Assembly: GCA_032718475.1 (NCBI GenBank)
Contig: JAUCBJ010008464.1
Coordinates: forward strand, 1-64,000
Direction of reading: 5' to 3'
From: Nemertoderma westbladi
Lineage: Eukaryota; Xenacoelomorpha; Nemertodermatida; Nemertodermatidae
Length of the DNA: 64,000 bases
Shown: in pieces, positions 19,909-32,566 of the stretch
How positions within the stretch are numbered: position 1 is the first letter of the stretch
How the letters are laid out: the number at the start of each line of letters is the position of its first letter
Made by a program: the position numbers and the translations under genes
The notes under the pieces: generated by a model
Told to the model about the DNA's origin: nothing
Seen by the model: only the letters and a program-made list of their open reading frames with translations
Databases searched by the model: none

Positions 19909-21810
19909 CCCGGCTCTCCAGATATTTTGTGCATTACTACTTTGTCTCGTCTCCTTATTCATTCGGGTTTTCTTTTCATTGGTTGATTTTTGTGTGGAAC
20001 TATTTGTCTGGCGTGGATGACCGTTTAGTTATCAATTAGGGGGCCTTCCATATCTGAAATTTTACTTGTTTTTTTTGTAATAATGTAGCCCAAAGTAACA
20101 TCGTTATCATTTTGTACAAACCTATTTATAGTTTTTGATGCACGCCCGTTTATTTTACTGTACAACTAACTAACTATTTTGTTTTTGTTAAATCAAATCA
20201 AGCTTCACAATTTCAACTTTATTAAACTTTGTTTTGGTGCAATGGATGGTGAATTTATGGAAATGTGTCCTTGTCAGGTCACAAACTGTTCTATTTTATC
20301 AGATTATCTAAGTTATTGTGACATTTTAGGTGCATAATATTTTGGAATTCTTAGATGCATTTGAAATCAAATTTATTAGTAAACAGAAATCTCCGACTGG
20401 CGAATATAATTGTCGTTGGTGTTGTTGGAAACACAAAGGTGCTAAACAACAACCCTGTGTGTCCGGTGTTACTCGCTTCGCTCTTCTGTTATTTTACCGA
20501 TTTTTATGTATATACCTAGGATGATTATTCCGTTATTTAACTAGATAATTCAATTATTGGTTAATGTAACTTCCATTCTAAAACTCCACTGTAACTCTTT
20601 AATGTAACTTATATTCTATCTAAATCTAGTCCACTGTAACTCTTTGACGTAACTTATTAACTATATAGTAACTTTAGAACATAATGTAACTGTTTTTGAA
20701 CGCTTTAAATCTAAGCGAATGTTTTTAGTACCATATGGTTGTGTTAAAAACATAATCAAACTAAGAAGTGGGGCGTTACAATATTGCAAAATTTAGTACC
20801 ATTTGTATCAAATTAATTTTTAACCTTTTGGTATGTAACTTGTTTATTTATGTTATGTAATAGGTTAGTTTGTACTAGTTAGTGTTCAAATGTGATCCCC
20901 GTGAAATAAGCGTGAAGCCAAAGGCGTTGAATGATTTTGTCCCTTTTTTTAATAGTGCCACATGCCCTTGAGTGTCATTAGTACTGAAGTATTGGCTTCG
21001 GTAACGAAAGTAAACCAAAATATGGAGTACTTGGTGTTCATTTAGAGAACAGCGGAAAAATGTTAATATAACACTAAGATTACACTCAACATAATCATTA
21101 AAAATCCTTTAAACGCGTTTTTCTCGGAATGACAAAATGTGGATATGGCTGGATATGGTTCTAAGGGGTCGATATAATAATATTAGTAAGTGTGTTTGGT
21201 TGGACCTGCGAACTCAGTATTGGGTAGTATGAAAGGCCATAGGCGCTATCTGTGGTTGTAGAAGTTCGTCTAGATAGGGGAATATTGTTGCGATCTGCAA
21301 TGGCCGCCGGGGTTTTGGTAACCTTTTTCGAAAGGTCTCCTAGTTTAAGACCAACTTCGGCTAATCAGGTTTGAACACTAAATGTACACGTGTTAGTTAG
21401 GCATATCTAGGTTGATATATTATCTAACTGGGTTGCTTATTTGTTTATGTTATGTACATAACCATGGTTTGTTTATGTTGTTGTTATGTTAACTGGTATG
21501 CTTATATTTACTTAGTAGACTTATCTGTTGGTTTGGAGATATATTCTTACTATAAGGTTGAATCCACTTCAATGTTGTCAATGGGGTTCAAATATTGAAC
21601 AACAAGAATTTTAAGTTTTCGTACAATTTAAATTCCTTCCAGTAACAATGTAACAACTTATCCTGGGACATCCGTAACTTTTCATGAAAGTTGATGAATG
21701 GTTTATGAAATTTATACTTTTCAAATGAATAGTTTCCCCACATACAACCCAAACTTCGCAAAACTTTCACGCTCACGATTAGTAAAGTATATTGTAGCTT
21801 AAAGTGTCAT
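19909..21810. other. MKRN 3' flank, no gene supported
   Basis: AT-rich sequence with only short chance ORFs. A possible Cys-rich ORF at 20330-20524 has no recognisable domain or splice context. Confidence 0.5.
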
Positions 21811-21817
21811 AATGCCC

Positions 21818-22070
21818 GGGGGGGGGGGGGGGGGGGGGGCTGGACGCAAATCCCATCCTCGCGAATTAATATCCCGCCTCAATGTTAAATTCTCAATTTA
21901 GGGAAATGAACAGGTTACAGTGGCACGTTATTTTAACCAAAACAATAAACACAATATAACAGGTTACAGTTTTATTTTTGAGAGTAATCAACTGTAATTT
22001 GCGTCCAATTTCCCCTGGAGAGGGATTAATTTTTATTGCGTCCAGTTCCCTCTCCCCCCCCCCCCCCCCC
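21818..22070. repeat. Interspersed repeat bounded by poly-G and poly-C, copy 1
   Basis: G22 at 21818-21839 and C17 at 22054-22070 bracket a segment with inverted ends around ctggacgcaaat / attgcgtccag and an interior with two caggttacagt motifs. Related sequence occurs at 58250-58355 (same orientation) and 30955-31025 (reverse). This looks like a short non-autonomous transposon family. Confidence 0.6.
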
Positions 22071-22890
22071 TCCCCTCCTATCTGCGGATTTAACTTTTTT
22101 TATAAAATTCCACACTTTAAGACATGCTCTATCAGCTGATGAAGTTTTAAACACTGTAACCAATAGGAAGTGATGATTATTGCGTGGTAAAGTGAAGCCC
22201 TGTATCCCAGCCGACAATATTTTACTGTATAAAGGCCCTATATATCTCTATATATCTTTTTTATAGGCTCTCCTGAACAATTGAAATTTTTGACTTAGGG
22301 CCTTATGTCACTTAAGCTACGATATTGGTTTCAGAAGACACCCCCCCCCCCCCCCCCCCCCTCTCCTCCCCTAAATGTAGATAAAAGCTAATGAAGTTAC
22401 ATTCGTATATTGTTTTGGTTAGAATTACATTCCCTGTGACATGTTAAAGTCCCTGAAATTGATATATTACATTGTGGATTCGCCCTGTTGGTTTTTTTTA
22501 ACCCGTAACGAGGAACGAGCAAACTTTCTTTAAAAGTAAATGATAAAATAAAATCCCCCATATGATCACGTTTAATTGGATCACCGTTGTGTATTTTGAT
22601 TTTAATGCTTATGATGATATTTAACAATACAATAATGATTTTGTAAATCGATTAGATGCAGTGCATTATCAATGCTGTGTAAAATATGTACATTGTAAAT
22701 TATTTAACATCCAGGCACGATTATTCGAAGTGTTTCAATTATTGTAATACAGATATTATGAATATGATATAATTATTTTATTTATTCCTACGCATAATTT
22801 CACAATTTCCTACGCCCGAACGCCACTGGACAGCAGGATCTGTCTCACCCAACGTAAGTACGGTAGCACTGATAAATGTCAAATAAGCTT
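22071..22890. other. Intergenic, no gene supported
   Basis: It contains a C21 run at 22341-22361. Nothing else is recognised. Confidence 0.5.
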
Positions 22891-22895
22891 TGTCA

Positions 22896-23364
22896 ATAGG
22901 GTTGGTGCGCGAAAACATTGTTGGGCTAGAAAGAAACAATTGAATAAGGGGTAACAAGGTGCCCTGAATCGAGTGACGGTGTGTGTTTTTTGTAAAAACA
23001 CGAGGAAACAGTAGAAATGGCGGGTTTACGATGGGTCACGATAAAAGCCACGTGTGAAATGATTGAGATTTAATATGTTTTCGAATCGATCGCAAATCTA
23101 TATCCATAGAAACCACGATAAGAAAATATCAGATCTCTTTGTAGTGACGTCAAATCTAGCATCCAATCACAGCCGATTTTCAAATTTGGCTTCCCGCGCT
23201 TACTTAACCCGCCCTTTCGACGGTCGGCATCCTAAAAAATTTTACTAAAAATACACCCCGCGATTCGATTCAGGGCACCTTGTTCCTGTGTTCCCCGGTT
23301 CCCTCCCATTTAATTGTTTCTAGCCCAAAATTTTTTTCGCTCACCACAGCACCAACCCAATTAC
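22896..23364. mobile_element. MITE-like inverted repeat upstream of NEDD1
   Basis: The left arm (22896-22998: gggttggtgc, ttgggctagaaa, acaaggtgccctgaatcga) is matched in reverse complement at 23260-23364 with scattered mismatches. Arms are about 100 bp and the interior about 260 bp without an ORF. This is the structure of an old MITE. Confidence 0.7.
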
Positions 23365-23759
23365 TCTTAGAAAATACCAAATACTGAAATACCACCGGTA
23401 TAGGTTCAGGTCCGGCTGTCTGGTATTATTTTTGTAGTACAGTAGTACCGGTATCCGTTTCTTCTCTTCTTTCAGACTGTCTGACTGTTGTTAAATAGGC
23501 CGACGCCGGACGCCGTAATTCATTAGGCCTAATTATTATCAATACTGCAATACCGGTACAGCGGTACTACTGTTCCTCTTATTACAGGTCTAGATCAGAC
23601 TGGTAAACTGTTCTTTATTATGTCTGTTTTCAGAATTTACTCGTCTGTCAGTCTGTTGACTGACGTTATTTATTCTGTAATCCTGTACCTGTAATTTAGT
23701 AGGCCTAATTTAAAGGCCTATTGGATATAATTAGCAGATTGGCCCTAATAAAGCGAAGT

Positions 23760-26521
23760 ATGCCGGTGGAGGGAGAAGATATTGAGTTTGTTACTGCGGG
23801 GAGTAAACTGAAGGTGTGGGGGACGCCTTCTTTGCGTGTTGTGGACGAATGGCTGCCGCATTCCAGTCGATTGTCAAGTGTTTGTTGGAGTTCCAACGGG
23901 GACTTCCTGGTCTCATCTTCCCTAGATGGAGACAAAGTCTGTGTCATCCCTCGGGTTGCGGGGAAATTCAAGCCGATAGCCAAAGCAGAGAGCGAGCGCC
24001 CGGTTTACATTGACATCAGCACCGATCCCGCGACTCATTTATCGCAATTTGTCGCCATAGGAACAAAGAATAAATCGGTTCTTCTGTGGGACTTGAAGGG
24101 GGATCGTGTGAGACGGACGTTCAAGGATGCGACACACGAGGAAGCGATCACTGGCATTGCGTTCAACCGTAACTACGATACCATCGCGTCAGCTGATGTT
24201 GTCGGGCGAATTTTGGTTCACAGTCGCGTTACCCTGGGTTCCTTCGTGCTGTCTAACGGACGCCACCCGACGATTAGGTCGCTAATGTTCAGTAAAGTGA
24301 ACGCGAACTTATTGGGTACAGTCGGGGATGAAGGCAACCTCAAGTTGTGGGACGTAGAGAAACGTGTCGAACTGGCAAACTTCTCCCGACTGCATAAAGC
24401 CCCCGCAATGGGAATATCTTTCCTACAAAGCAACAAAAACTTAGTGGCCACGGTGGGCTTTGACAAACAGCTGGCAGTCAGCGACGTGGCTAACCAGAGG
24501 TGCATACGGACAGCCATCGCGGATACGTCGCTTACTGCGGTGGACTTCTACGTGGACGGATGTACCGTCGCAGTGGGTACGGTCAGTGGTTTCGTTCATG
24601 TTTACGATATTCGCGGCACCATGTCGCCTATTAAGTCGATCAAAGCCGACCACTCCTCGGTCCAATGTATCCGGTATAAACCCAGGGTTGTTCCCACCTT
24701 TAGTACCCCGACTGCTACTCGGGGGGTGGACAGCTCGAGGACTGTGGGGGAATCTCCGCCGAGACACCCGGTAGTTGCGAGGAAAACAAACGAAAGGCAA
24801 GTAGAATCCACTCGCTCTCCCAATCGCGACTACTCGTCAGCCTCTCGTGGGTTTGCCGGGAGTCTAACAGATGAGGTTTTCTCCCCGATTAATCCAACCG
24901 CTATTGATTCCCCCCTCCAGGGAGTCGCTCGGGCGACTCTCAGTACGGATTCCCCCCTCCAGACAGTCGCTCGGGCGCCTGTCGGTAGCGACTCAGATTC
25001 CCCCGCTAGACGAGGGATCGGTCGAGGTTTCAATAAGTCTGAGGTTTTCTCCCCCGTCAACACGACTCTCTCACCCGCGCCCACCAGTCTAGGGGCCACA
25101 CAGGATACCCAACAACCGCTGGCCAGGGTGTCCCGATTCGAGGAACCTGTTGTGGCTCAAAAGAGCGACGATATTGAACCATTCGGCGAGGCGTTTGAGG
25201 GATGCGTGGATGGGGCGGGCAATGGCTATGATTCCGATTTCTCTACCATAGAGAAACACAATGTAATTGAGTTTCACGAGAATAAACAATCCCAATCGTT
25301 CCCACCCCTGTTCCAATCAAACTCCCCATGACTACTGATAAACCCGCGGATATTCGCTCTAAATCGATCCTAAGTTCGAGGGATTCCGCCCCTCGTCGCG
25401 GTCGAGAAGCCGTCAGCTTCGCTCCGGGCGAGGCGACAGAGACATCAAGTGGTGAAAGTTCTTCTTCGAAATGTTCCACAGTTTGTGACGAAGATGAGGA
25501 ACGGCCCGCGATGAACGGTGTTCCTCACTCGGATAGTAGAACTAGTTACTCCGTAGCTAACCAACCATTTAAGTGGCCCCACCATGGTCGGTATTAGTCT
25601 TCCCAAAGTGGAGGTTCGCCCCCTTATATCCTCCAATCAACAAGGTCAATCAGCTGTCCTCAGTGACTCTACCAGCGAGGTGTTGTCTGCCGCCGCGCAG
25701 ACCGGTCTCAATATGGAGATACTAACCACGTTTATCCGGGGGACTATAGACGATCTATTGATTGACCACAGAGAAGCTATTCACAGGTAAGTCGTCGGTG
25801 CAGGAGCATTAAGTAGTACTAAACCAATAGCCATGAGATGTCCTTCCATATGAGCAGCTGTTATTAGGCATCCAGTTTTATGAAAGTAAATCAGTCGAGA
25901 TTTATATTTTTCGGGCCCAGAAATTTTCTTACAGTTAATTCCTTTAATTTCCTCACCTACACATTGTGTAGTTATAATTCTCCGTTCCTGTACAATGGGA
26001 TCTTCCTAGACAAATATCGGTGCTGTTATCACCATCCAGATAAGGTAGGCCTTATGCTGTTTGCGACGAAGGAGTTGCCCGAAACAAGCATCTAGTTGGT
26101 ACAAGTATGCACCATTGAGATGCCACACCAAACCATACACTACTGGTGTAACTCTTCAGTGTCTTGTGCTGTGCATCCATGTTATCCATAAACATGATGA
26201 AAGACCATCAACTTACCAGATACTGCTGGCGACAGGATTTTGTCTGCTACATAAACATAAGACATGGATGAATCCCCGAAGACGATAGGGATAAGGATCT
26301 TGGAAACTGGAAGTAGTTTATGTCTTCGCTGAATGGTCATCTATCGCTCTCAGTTTTCACTTCTAAGCCAATTTTGGTCTCTTTGCACTAACTCATCTTT
26401 ATCTATTGCGGTTCGAAATCGAATGAGTTCCACGTACCTTGTGCATCGCTTATAATAATGTTTGAGCGAGGACATAAAATGCTTTCAGTTTCGAAGAAAA
26501 TGAAGATGGGGCCCATTTGGA

Positions 26522-26555
<34 letters not shown>

Positions 26556-26770
26556 TATTCTATTCTATTAATTATCTCCACAGGGACGTTGTTAATTTAC
26601 ACGTTGATATGATAAAACAAATCGAGCAGCAGAAACAAGAACTTAAATCTGTGATCGAGGCCAATTCTTTGAACCATTCCTTGATAGACGAAATAGAAAA
26701 CCTTAAACAAGAGAATGATACTTTACGACGCAAACTAAACAGCGGCGGTTCTTACAATCAATTCATTTGA
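23760..26770 (+). CDS. NEDD1: NEDD1 (gamma-tubulin ring complex targeting factor), two exons
   Basis: NEDD1 recruits the gamma-tubulin ring complex to centrosomes and spindles. Exon 1 (ATG at 23760, A at -3) encodes an N-terminal WD40 propeller of about 300 residues (KLKVWGTPS, SVCWSSNGDFLVSSS, SVLLWDLKGDRVRRTFKD, GNLKLWDVEK, HKAPAMGISF, DTSLTAVDFYVDG, HVYDIRG) and a Ser/Pro-rich linker. Exon 1 ends cacag/gtaagt at 25786. Exon 2 (26584-26770) encodes the conserved helical end DVVNLHVDMIKQ...EIENLKQENDTLRR. The frame is broken twice, near 25324-25327 (one base apparently missing in a C run) and near 25577-25580 (one base extra), and the shifts cancel; the middle frame is open throughout, so assembly indels are likely. 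Corrected length is about 737 residues. Confidence 0.92.
26525..26555. repeat. C31 homopolymer next to the NEDD1 acceptor
   Basis: A run of 31 C ends 28 bases before the exon 2 acceptor ctccacag, so it lies in or beside the polypyrimidine/branch region of the only NEDD1 intron. Confidence 0.9.
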
Positions 26771-27050
26771 TGGTTAAATGATTTTCGTACAATTTCTTTC
26801 TATCAATAATTTGTCTCAGAGGAAGATTTACAAGGACGTTTATTACGTTCTTACTAAGTTATCTTCTAAGTAGGTAACTATTGTGAAGACTATAGTACCG
26901 GAACAAGTATTGGGATACGTAAAGTTTTATAAACTTTGTATTAAAATGCAATGCAGACTGACTGTACCACAACTTGCGCGTTCTTTACTGTTGGACCGAG
27001 TTTCATTTCATATTTGTGTATCGCGTGTTATCCCCGAAATGGTTTAAGCT

Positions 27051-27056
27051 AATAAA
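27051..27056 (+). terminator. NEDD1 poly(A) signal
   Basis: AATAAA, about 280 bases after the NEDD1 stop codon, is the first canonical signal downstream in the sense direction. Confidence 0.6.
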
Positions 27057-27335
27057 GACTAGAGGTTCACCGGATAACTCATCTAACAGGAGTTGATTTG
27101 GCAATCCGGCCGGATTTTTTCCAATTTTTTGGGATTTTCCGGATATTTTCTTATTATTTTCTAGATTCAAATTTATGGGAAGACAAGTAAATGAACTACC
27201 CTATGTACATAACTCATTGTGTATAATATTGTGCTAACGTATCCCTGTTATATAGTTATTGGCCATCTGGAATGTATTGTTGTAAATCAGTGCCTCGAAT
27301 ACAAGACTCCCAACCTGGTAACCGCAGATACCGTG

Positions 27336-27444
27336 ACATTGTAAGACAGTTTGAAGTCGCAACTTCGGTGACTCGGGATTTTCATCTTTCATGTCAGGCG
27401 TTTTCATATAAAAAAAGTTGGGACGCCAAACTGTCTTACAATGT
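27336..27444. repeat. Perfect 18-bp inverted repeat with 73-nt loop
   Basis: acattgtaagacagtttg at 27336-27353 is matched exactly in reverse complement at 27427-27444, with partial pairing continuing inwards. It could be a very short MITE or a hairpin RNA locus. No further annotation is possible. Confidence 0.65.
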
Positions 27445-28149
27445 TATTCGATCTGGTTTCGATTTGTAGACAAAATTGAAGTGGTTGTGGGTGGTGCGTG
27501 ACATTGAGTTAATATTACATTATATTCTCGGAGATAATGTATATATGGCGTAACGTAATGTAAATTAAAACTTAAGTAATATTACTTAATAATATACATA
27601 TATACTACCAATTACAACAACTCTTCATTTTCTAATATTTTTAAATTTGTATGCCATGTTAATGACTTTAATTAGAAAACCGTTAGGCCTTCTTACTGTA
27701 AAAGTATTCACTATCTATCTATGTACTGTATGTATCTATGTATGTATATCGGGTGAACTCCTCCGAAACTATAACTCGTTCGTCAATGAAAGTTATATCA
27801 ATCGACGCAGCTCAACCCCAGGATGTGGAAAATAAAGTTTCGAAAAAAATATTAAAGTGTCTTTTTTTTTATTTCGAAAAATAGCCTCAAAACACGAAAA
27901 TTTCCCTAATATGTAGAAACAACAGCCTGTTGGTACTCATGAGGGCCTAGTAAGCTACTACTATTGATTGAATGGATAGGCCCAGACTGCACAGAAGTAT
28001 ATTACTTTGCCAAGTTTATTACTCTCTCACTCTATCCCAGACATGAAGCAAACATATTGTAATGTTTGGTAATGGTGGTTTTAATAAAGCGTTAGATGTG
28101 AGTTTGTTATTGTAAGGCATAGAATGATAACACTACCATTCTTGCTATT
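27445..28149. other. Intergenic, no gene supported
   Basis: AT-rich sequence before the left end of the satellite block. No ORF with recognisable content. Confidence 0.5.
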
Positions 28150-28640
28150 CGGCCCTTTCATTCCAAAACCCAGTATCTCAAATTTTTCACAAAATGAGTT
28201 TTATATATCATTCGAATCAGGAAACTGTTCTGCTTCTGTCTGTGAAGTTTCTAAGCATTTGGAGAAGGGGAAATTGGAATTTGAAATTGCCAAAACCGTG
28301 TATCTCACCATTTTTAGCATATTTTAAAATTCAAAACCCAGTATCTCATCTAGTTATATAGAAAATACATATAAAAATTACGTATAACAAAACCCAGTAT
28401 CTCCAAAAATTGTATGTCAAAACCTGACTATTCCCCATTTTATGAGCAATTGCTCAAATCTGGAATACAAATTCCCATTTTTGACAACGTGGGTAATTTA
28501 AACATTAGCTTAACTAGGTATTGGTAAGTTTTTGTGGAAAATCATTAATGGGAACATCAATCATGTGTTGTCTAAAGTGGTGTGACAGTTGTAAAAAATA
28601 ATACTGATGGAGATACTGGGTTTTGCCATGAATATATTGT
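28150..28640. mobile_element. Left terminal sequence of the satellite block (TIR-bearing)
   Basis: It begins CGGCCCTTTCATTCCAAAAC followed by CCAGTATCTC. The same termini occur in reverse complement at 49633-49672. Subterminal copies of caaaacccagtatctc lie at 28331 and 28388, and ggagatactgggttttg at about 28610. Positions 28388-28630 also resemble 49405-49672 in the same orientation, so at least one MITE of this family is present. Either this is one end of a very large transposon, or MITEs sit at both edges of the satellite. Confidence 0.65.
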
Positions 28641-29032
28641 ATATTTTAAGAACATATTTTATTAAACGATAAAACAAAGGAAGGACTGTCAGCCACAGGT
28701 ATGAAAAAATAGGTAATTAGGCCTAGCAGACGTTTCGGAAGCCAATGGCTATCTTTATCAATGCTTAATTTATGTATGCTACAGCGCACATACAACAACT
28801 ACAACTCACATATACAGAATAATAATAAAGTATATACCATAAACAGTAGGCCTACACATATACAAATACAAATACATATTTTATAATTCAAAACACAGTA
28901 TCTTTTTTATGTTTATGTTATATACCACAATTTTTCACATGTTTCAAATTACCACCAATATTTCGTTTTGAGGTTAACAATTGAGTGAAAGAATATTTAA
29001 TATACTGTTGGATGATATTATCTTTCTGTTGT

Positions 29033-29747
29033 ACAGTACAATGTATTTACTTACAGTACAATGTATTTACTTACAGTACAATGTATTTACCTACAGTACA
29101 ATGTATTTACTTACAGTACAATGTATTTACTTACAGAACAATGTATTTACTTACAGTACAATGTATTTACGTACAGTCCAATGTATTTACTTACAGTACA
29201 ATGTATTTACTTACAGAACAATGTATTTACTTACAGTACAATGTATTTACCTACAGTACAATGTATTTACTTACAGTACAGTGTATTTACTTACAGTACA
29301 ATGTATTTACTTACAGTACAATGTATTTACTTACAGTACAATGTATTTACTTACAGAACAATGTATTTACTTACAGTACAATGTATTTACTTACAGTACA
29401 ATGTATTTACTTACAGTAAAATGTATTTACTTACAGAACAATGTATTTACTTACAGTACAATGTATTTACTTACAGTACAATGTATTTACTTACAGAACA
29501 ATGTATTTACTTACAGTACAATGTATTTACATACAGTACAATGTATTTACTTACAGTACAATGTATTTACTTACAGAACAATGTATTTACTTACAGTACA
29601 ATGTATTTACTTACAGTACAATGTATTTACTTACAGTACAATGTATTTACTTACAGAACAATGTATTTACTTACAGTACAATGTATTTACTTACAGTACA
29701 ATGTATTTACTTACAGTACAATGTATTTACTTACAGAACAATGTATT
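29033..29747. repeat. 20-bp satellite, block 1
   Basis: About 36 units of acaatgtatttacttacagt, with an agaacaatg variant every few units. It ends at the poly-T of the minus-strand insertion. The unit is stop-free in all three forward frames and contains an ATG, so the ORFs are artefacts. Confidence 0.97.
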
Positions 29748-29757
29748 TTTTTTTTTT

Positions 29758-32460
29758 CCTAAAATTACACCATCCAAAAGACATCAATTCTATATTTAGG
29801 AACGAATAATATACTTATAGGCACTATAACAAACAATTAAAAACAGTAATTACAGAAACGCGGGAAATTTAAAAAACAATTGTACAACCACCACCAGCTG
29901 TATTTGACGGCTGCCTAGCAACCAGATTGCTATTTAAACAGTATGTACTGTGTACTGCACCTATAGGGGCTGTTGCGCTGTCAGTCAGAGAGGTAACAGC
30001 CCATGGGGTAAGGATTTACCCCTGGGGCGCTAACTATCAGATAGTCTGATACCAACTGTCAGACAGTCTTTTTCAACTATCAGATAGATGATCGCCCAGT
30101 TACAAGTTCCCGAGCCTGATAGTTGTATTTTTTAAACCCCGAGTGTTGTTGACGGAGTCTGTTACTTCCGAAATCGTTGATCGTGGTGCCGGTGCCGGAA
30201 TCCTGGCTTTGATTAAAAACACTGAACTGTTGAACGATGGCGGAATCTACGAAACCCGGCCGGATTCCTAATCCGAGGAGGCGACGGAGTCAATTAAACG
30301 TAAACAATGAAACGATCGCGATGGACAATGGAGTCTATTCAATATATCCAGAACGATACGATGGCGACGGAGTCTATTACAGTATTAAACACGCAACCAA
30401 AGCGATCAGACGATGGCGAAGTAATCTACAAAACAGAGAACGACAGGAAGGCGATGGAGTTTATTAAACCCAGTAAGATGGTGCATAGCGAAGCGATCGA
30501 GACGGATAACGGAGTCTATTACAGTATTAAATCTTGAACGAAGACGGTGGAATCTATAGGCTTAAACCTGGAACAATGCGAACAAGGCTACTCTAAAGTT
30601 AGACTAGACTGGTTCAGTGGTTTGTGAGATTAACTTGCCAATACTAACTCAATACAATTTGCTTTCTTCGAATTCCTAATAATATATTTTAATCTTAATA
30701 ATAATTATTCAACATCAATTATTTTATAAGTCTTGTCAATGTATACGATTGCTGAAGACTACAGAGCTAACTTTAGGATAATCTGCCTTATATTTTTAGA
30801 ATTATTATAATTAATTTTGTTATGTTTATAATAAATTGTATCTTTTGACAGACTACTTGATGTGCGACCGTGAAAATAAAATTAAATGGTGCCGAAATAT
30901 TTTCACTTACTTAACTGCAGGGGGGGGGGGGGGGGGGGGCAATCAATATTCTTCCCTCTCCAGGTAAAAATCGACGCAAATAACAGCTTGTTTACTACTA
31001 AAATAAAACTGCATCCTGTTCTATAGGAAAAAACATTATAGGGGAAACTTTAGCAAGTTGTGTTTATTTTAGCCGATAGGCAAGATTAAATGTTTACCAA
31101 GTTTGGTATAATTTAGTCAAAGATTGAATGAGTTACGATTTTAAATTATCAGTGGTGAAGGCGGTGGGCCAGGATTCAGTTATACTTGAATAAAGAATAG
31201 TGATTAAACCAAGGGATACGCGATATATGACACTGCTGTATAAGTTCATTGAATGACTGTTGATTTCGAAACATTTAATTCAAAACTATATAAATGTTAA
31301 TATAATGTTGGATTTTTTTTTTCTAATAATTAACATTTCAATAATTTATTTTTTTATCTAATCAATCACATTATTAAATAACGAAGCACAGAAATAATAC
31401 TGATTGAATATTGAATTGAAGGTACAGTACCGAATTGAATATTTGAGATTGCATAAGATAGAATATTGAATATCTTCGGCCATCATCCCCCCGTTCCCGT
31501 TGGTGACTCCATTGGCAACCATTTCGACAGTTTCGATTGGTTTCGGCTCTTCAGTCCCTGAATAGACCGATGGTCGGCGTGGTTGCTGTCCCAATGACTG
31601 AGGCTGCATTACCAACCCAAATTGCCTCGACACAACAAGAAAGAAGTTAGGCCTATGGAAAACAATCTGTTTCATATAAGTTTTTATTAATTTATATATC
31701 TCCAGGCGCTGGAGCAGAAACTGGTGTGACCGCGCGACCGCGGTTCGTGGGTGGCACTGTGGAGACGAGCCCCGATCTCCCGGAGGAAGGTGGATGTCTC
31801 GTCTCTGGACCGGGGCGGCCAAAGGTCTCAAAGGCCACGGGGTGAAAGAAATGGCCCCGGTCCATTAGGTCGCGATACTTAGAGAGTTTTTAATGCGCTC
31901 CGCCCCCTCAGCTGAGTGCCCCCCGGCAATGATGGTTTGTTGAAGATGGCTGGGGGCCAGTGGATCTAGTAATAATTATCACAAATATATGATTAGGTAG
32001 CAAGGTAGGCCTACGTGATATTAGTTTCTCAAACCAAACCTATCTATCCATTGACGTCCAAATATATCCAGTTTCTCAATCCATACAGCCATACTATAAT
32101 CAGTATGTAATAATGTACACTGTAATGCAATAATGTCAATGTCCAACCAAACAATGCGTTGAGTGTTATCGGACCAGCCTCCGAGAAATGTTAGGCTAAC
32201 GGCACCTCGCTCTGTCGCATCAGTTTTTGTAGTGGTCTAGTACCAGGCTACCAGAATCCGTTAGTGGATGATATAGAATCAGCACCCACATCCTGACATC
32301 TGTGCAACTCCTGAACTCAGGCGCGAGCATTTTACAGATGGTGGTCTAATTTATATGGTCTTGTACCGCGAAACCGTGTATTATTTACAGATGTAGGCTA
32401 AATTTCGGGTCTTGTACCGTGCACAGTACTGGTGGGCCTACACAGCTACTGCTATTTTGC
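29758..32460. other. Interior of the minus-strand insertion: mixed repeat debris
   Basis: Contents: a 60-bp structured segment at 29964-30026 that is inverted relative to 32473-32531; a LINE-A-like endonuclease scrap near 30140-30240 (DRGAGAGILALIKN); degenerate repeats with gcgatggagtctatt at 30237-30550; G20 at 30920-30939 with a reverse copy of the 21818 repeat; and, at 31700-31965 on the minus strand, a retroelement ORF tail reading KYRDLMDRGHFFHPVAFETF. An ORF at 31358-31831 (minus) overlaps this debris and is not supported as a gene. Confidence 0.5.
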
Positions 32461-32472
32461 CTAATACAGGTC

Positions 32473-32531
32473 CCAGAGGTAAATCCTTACCCCACGGGCT
32501 GTTACCTCTCTGACTGACAGCGCAACAGCCC
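32473..32531 (-). other. Structured 60-bp motif, copy 2 (inverted copy at 29964-30026)
   Basis: On the minus strand, GGGCTGTT ... AACAGCCC forms a hairpin, followed by a second helix around GGGGTAAGGATTTACC. It lies just after the RLE stop codon, so it may be a 3' UTR structure. The copy at 29964-30026 has the perfect second hairpin GGGGTAAGGATTTACCCC. Confidence 0.55.
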
Positions 32532-32566
32532 TCTCTCTACTGCACTGCCTACCACTGCACTGCCAT

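Noticed and set aside
20330-20524. Cys/Trp-containing 64-codon ORF as an exon
   Set aside because: No acceptable pair of splice sites or homologous domain; likely chance.
23721-23759. NEDD1 start at the TTG upstream of 23760
   Set aside because: The first ATG at 23760 has A at -3 and directly precedes the conserved WD40 start; the upstream residues have no homology.
31358-31831. 157-codon minus-strand ORF as a gene
   Set aside because: It overlaps retroelement tail debris, shows no domain, and lies inside an insertion within the satellite.
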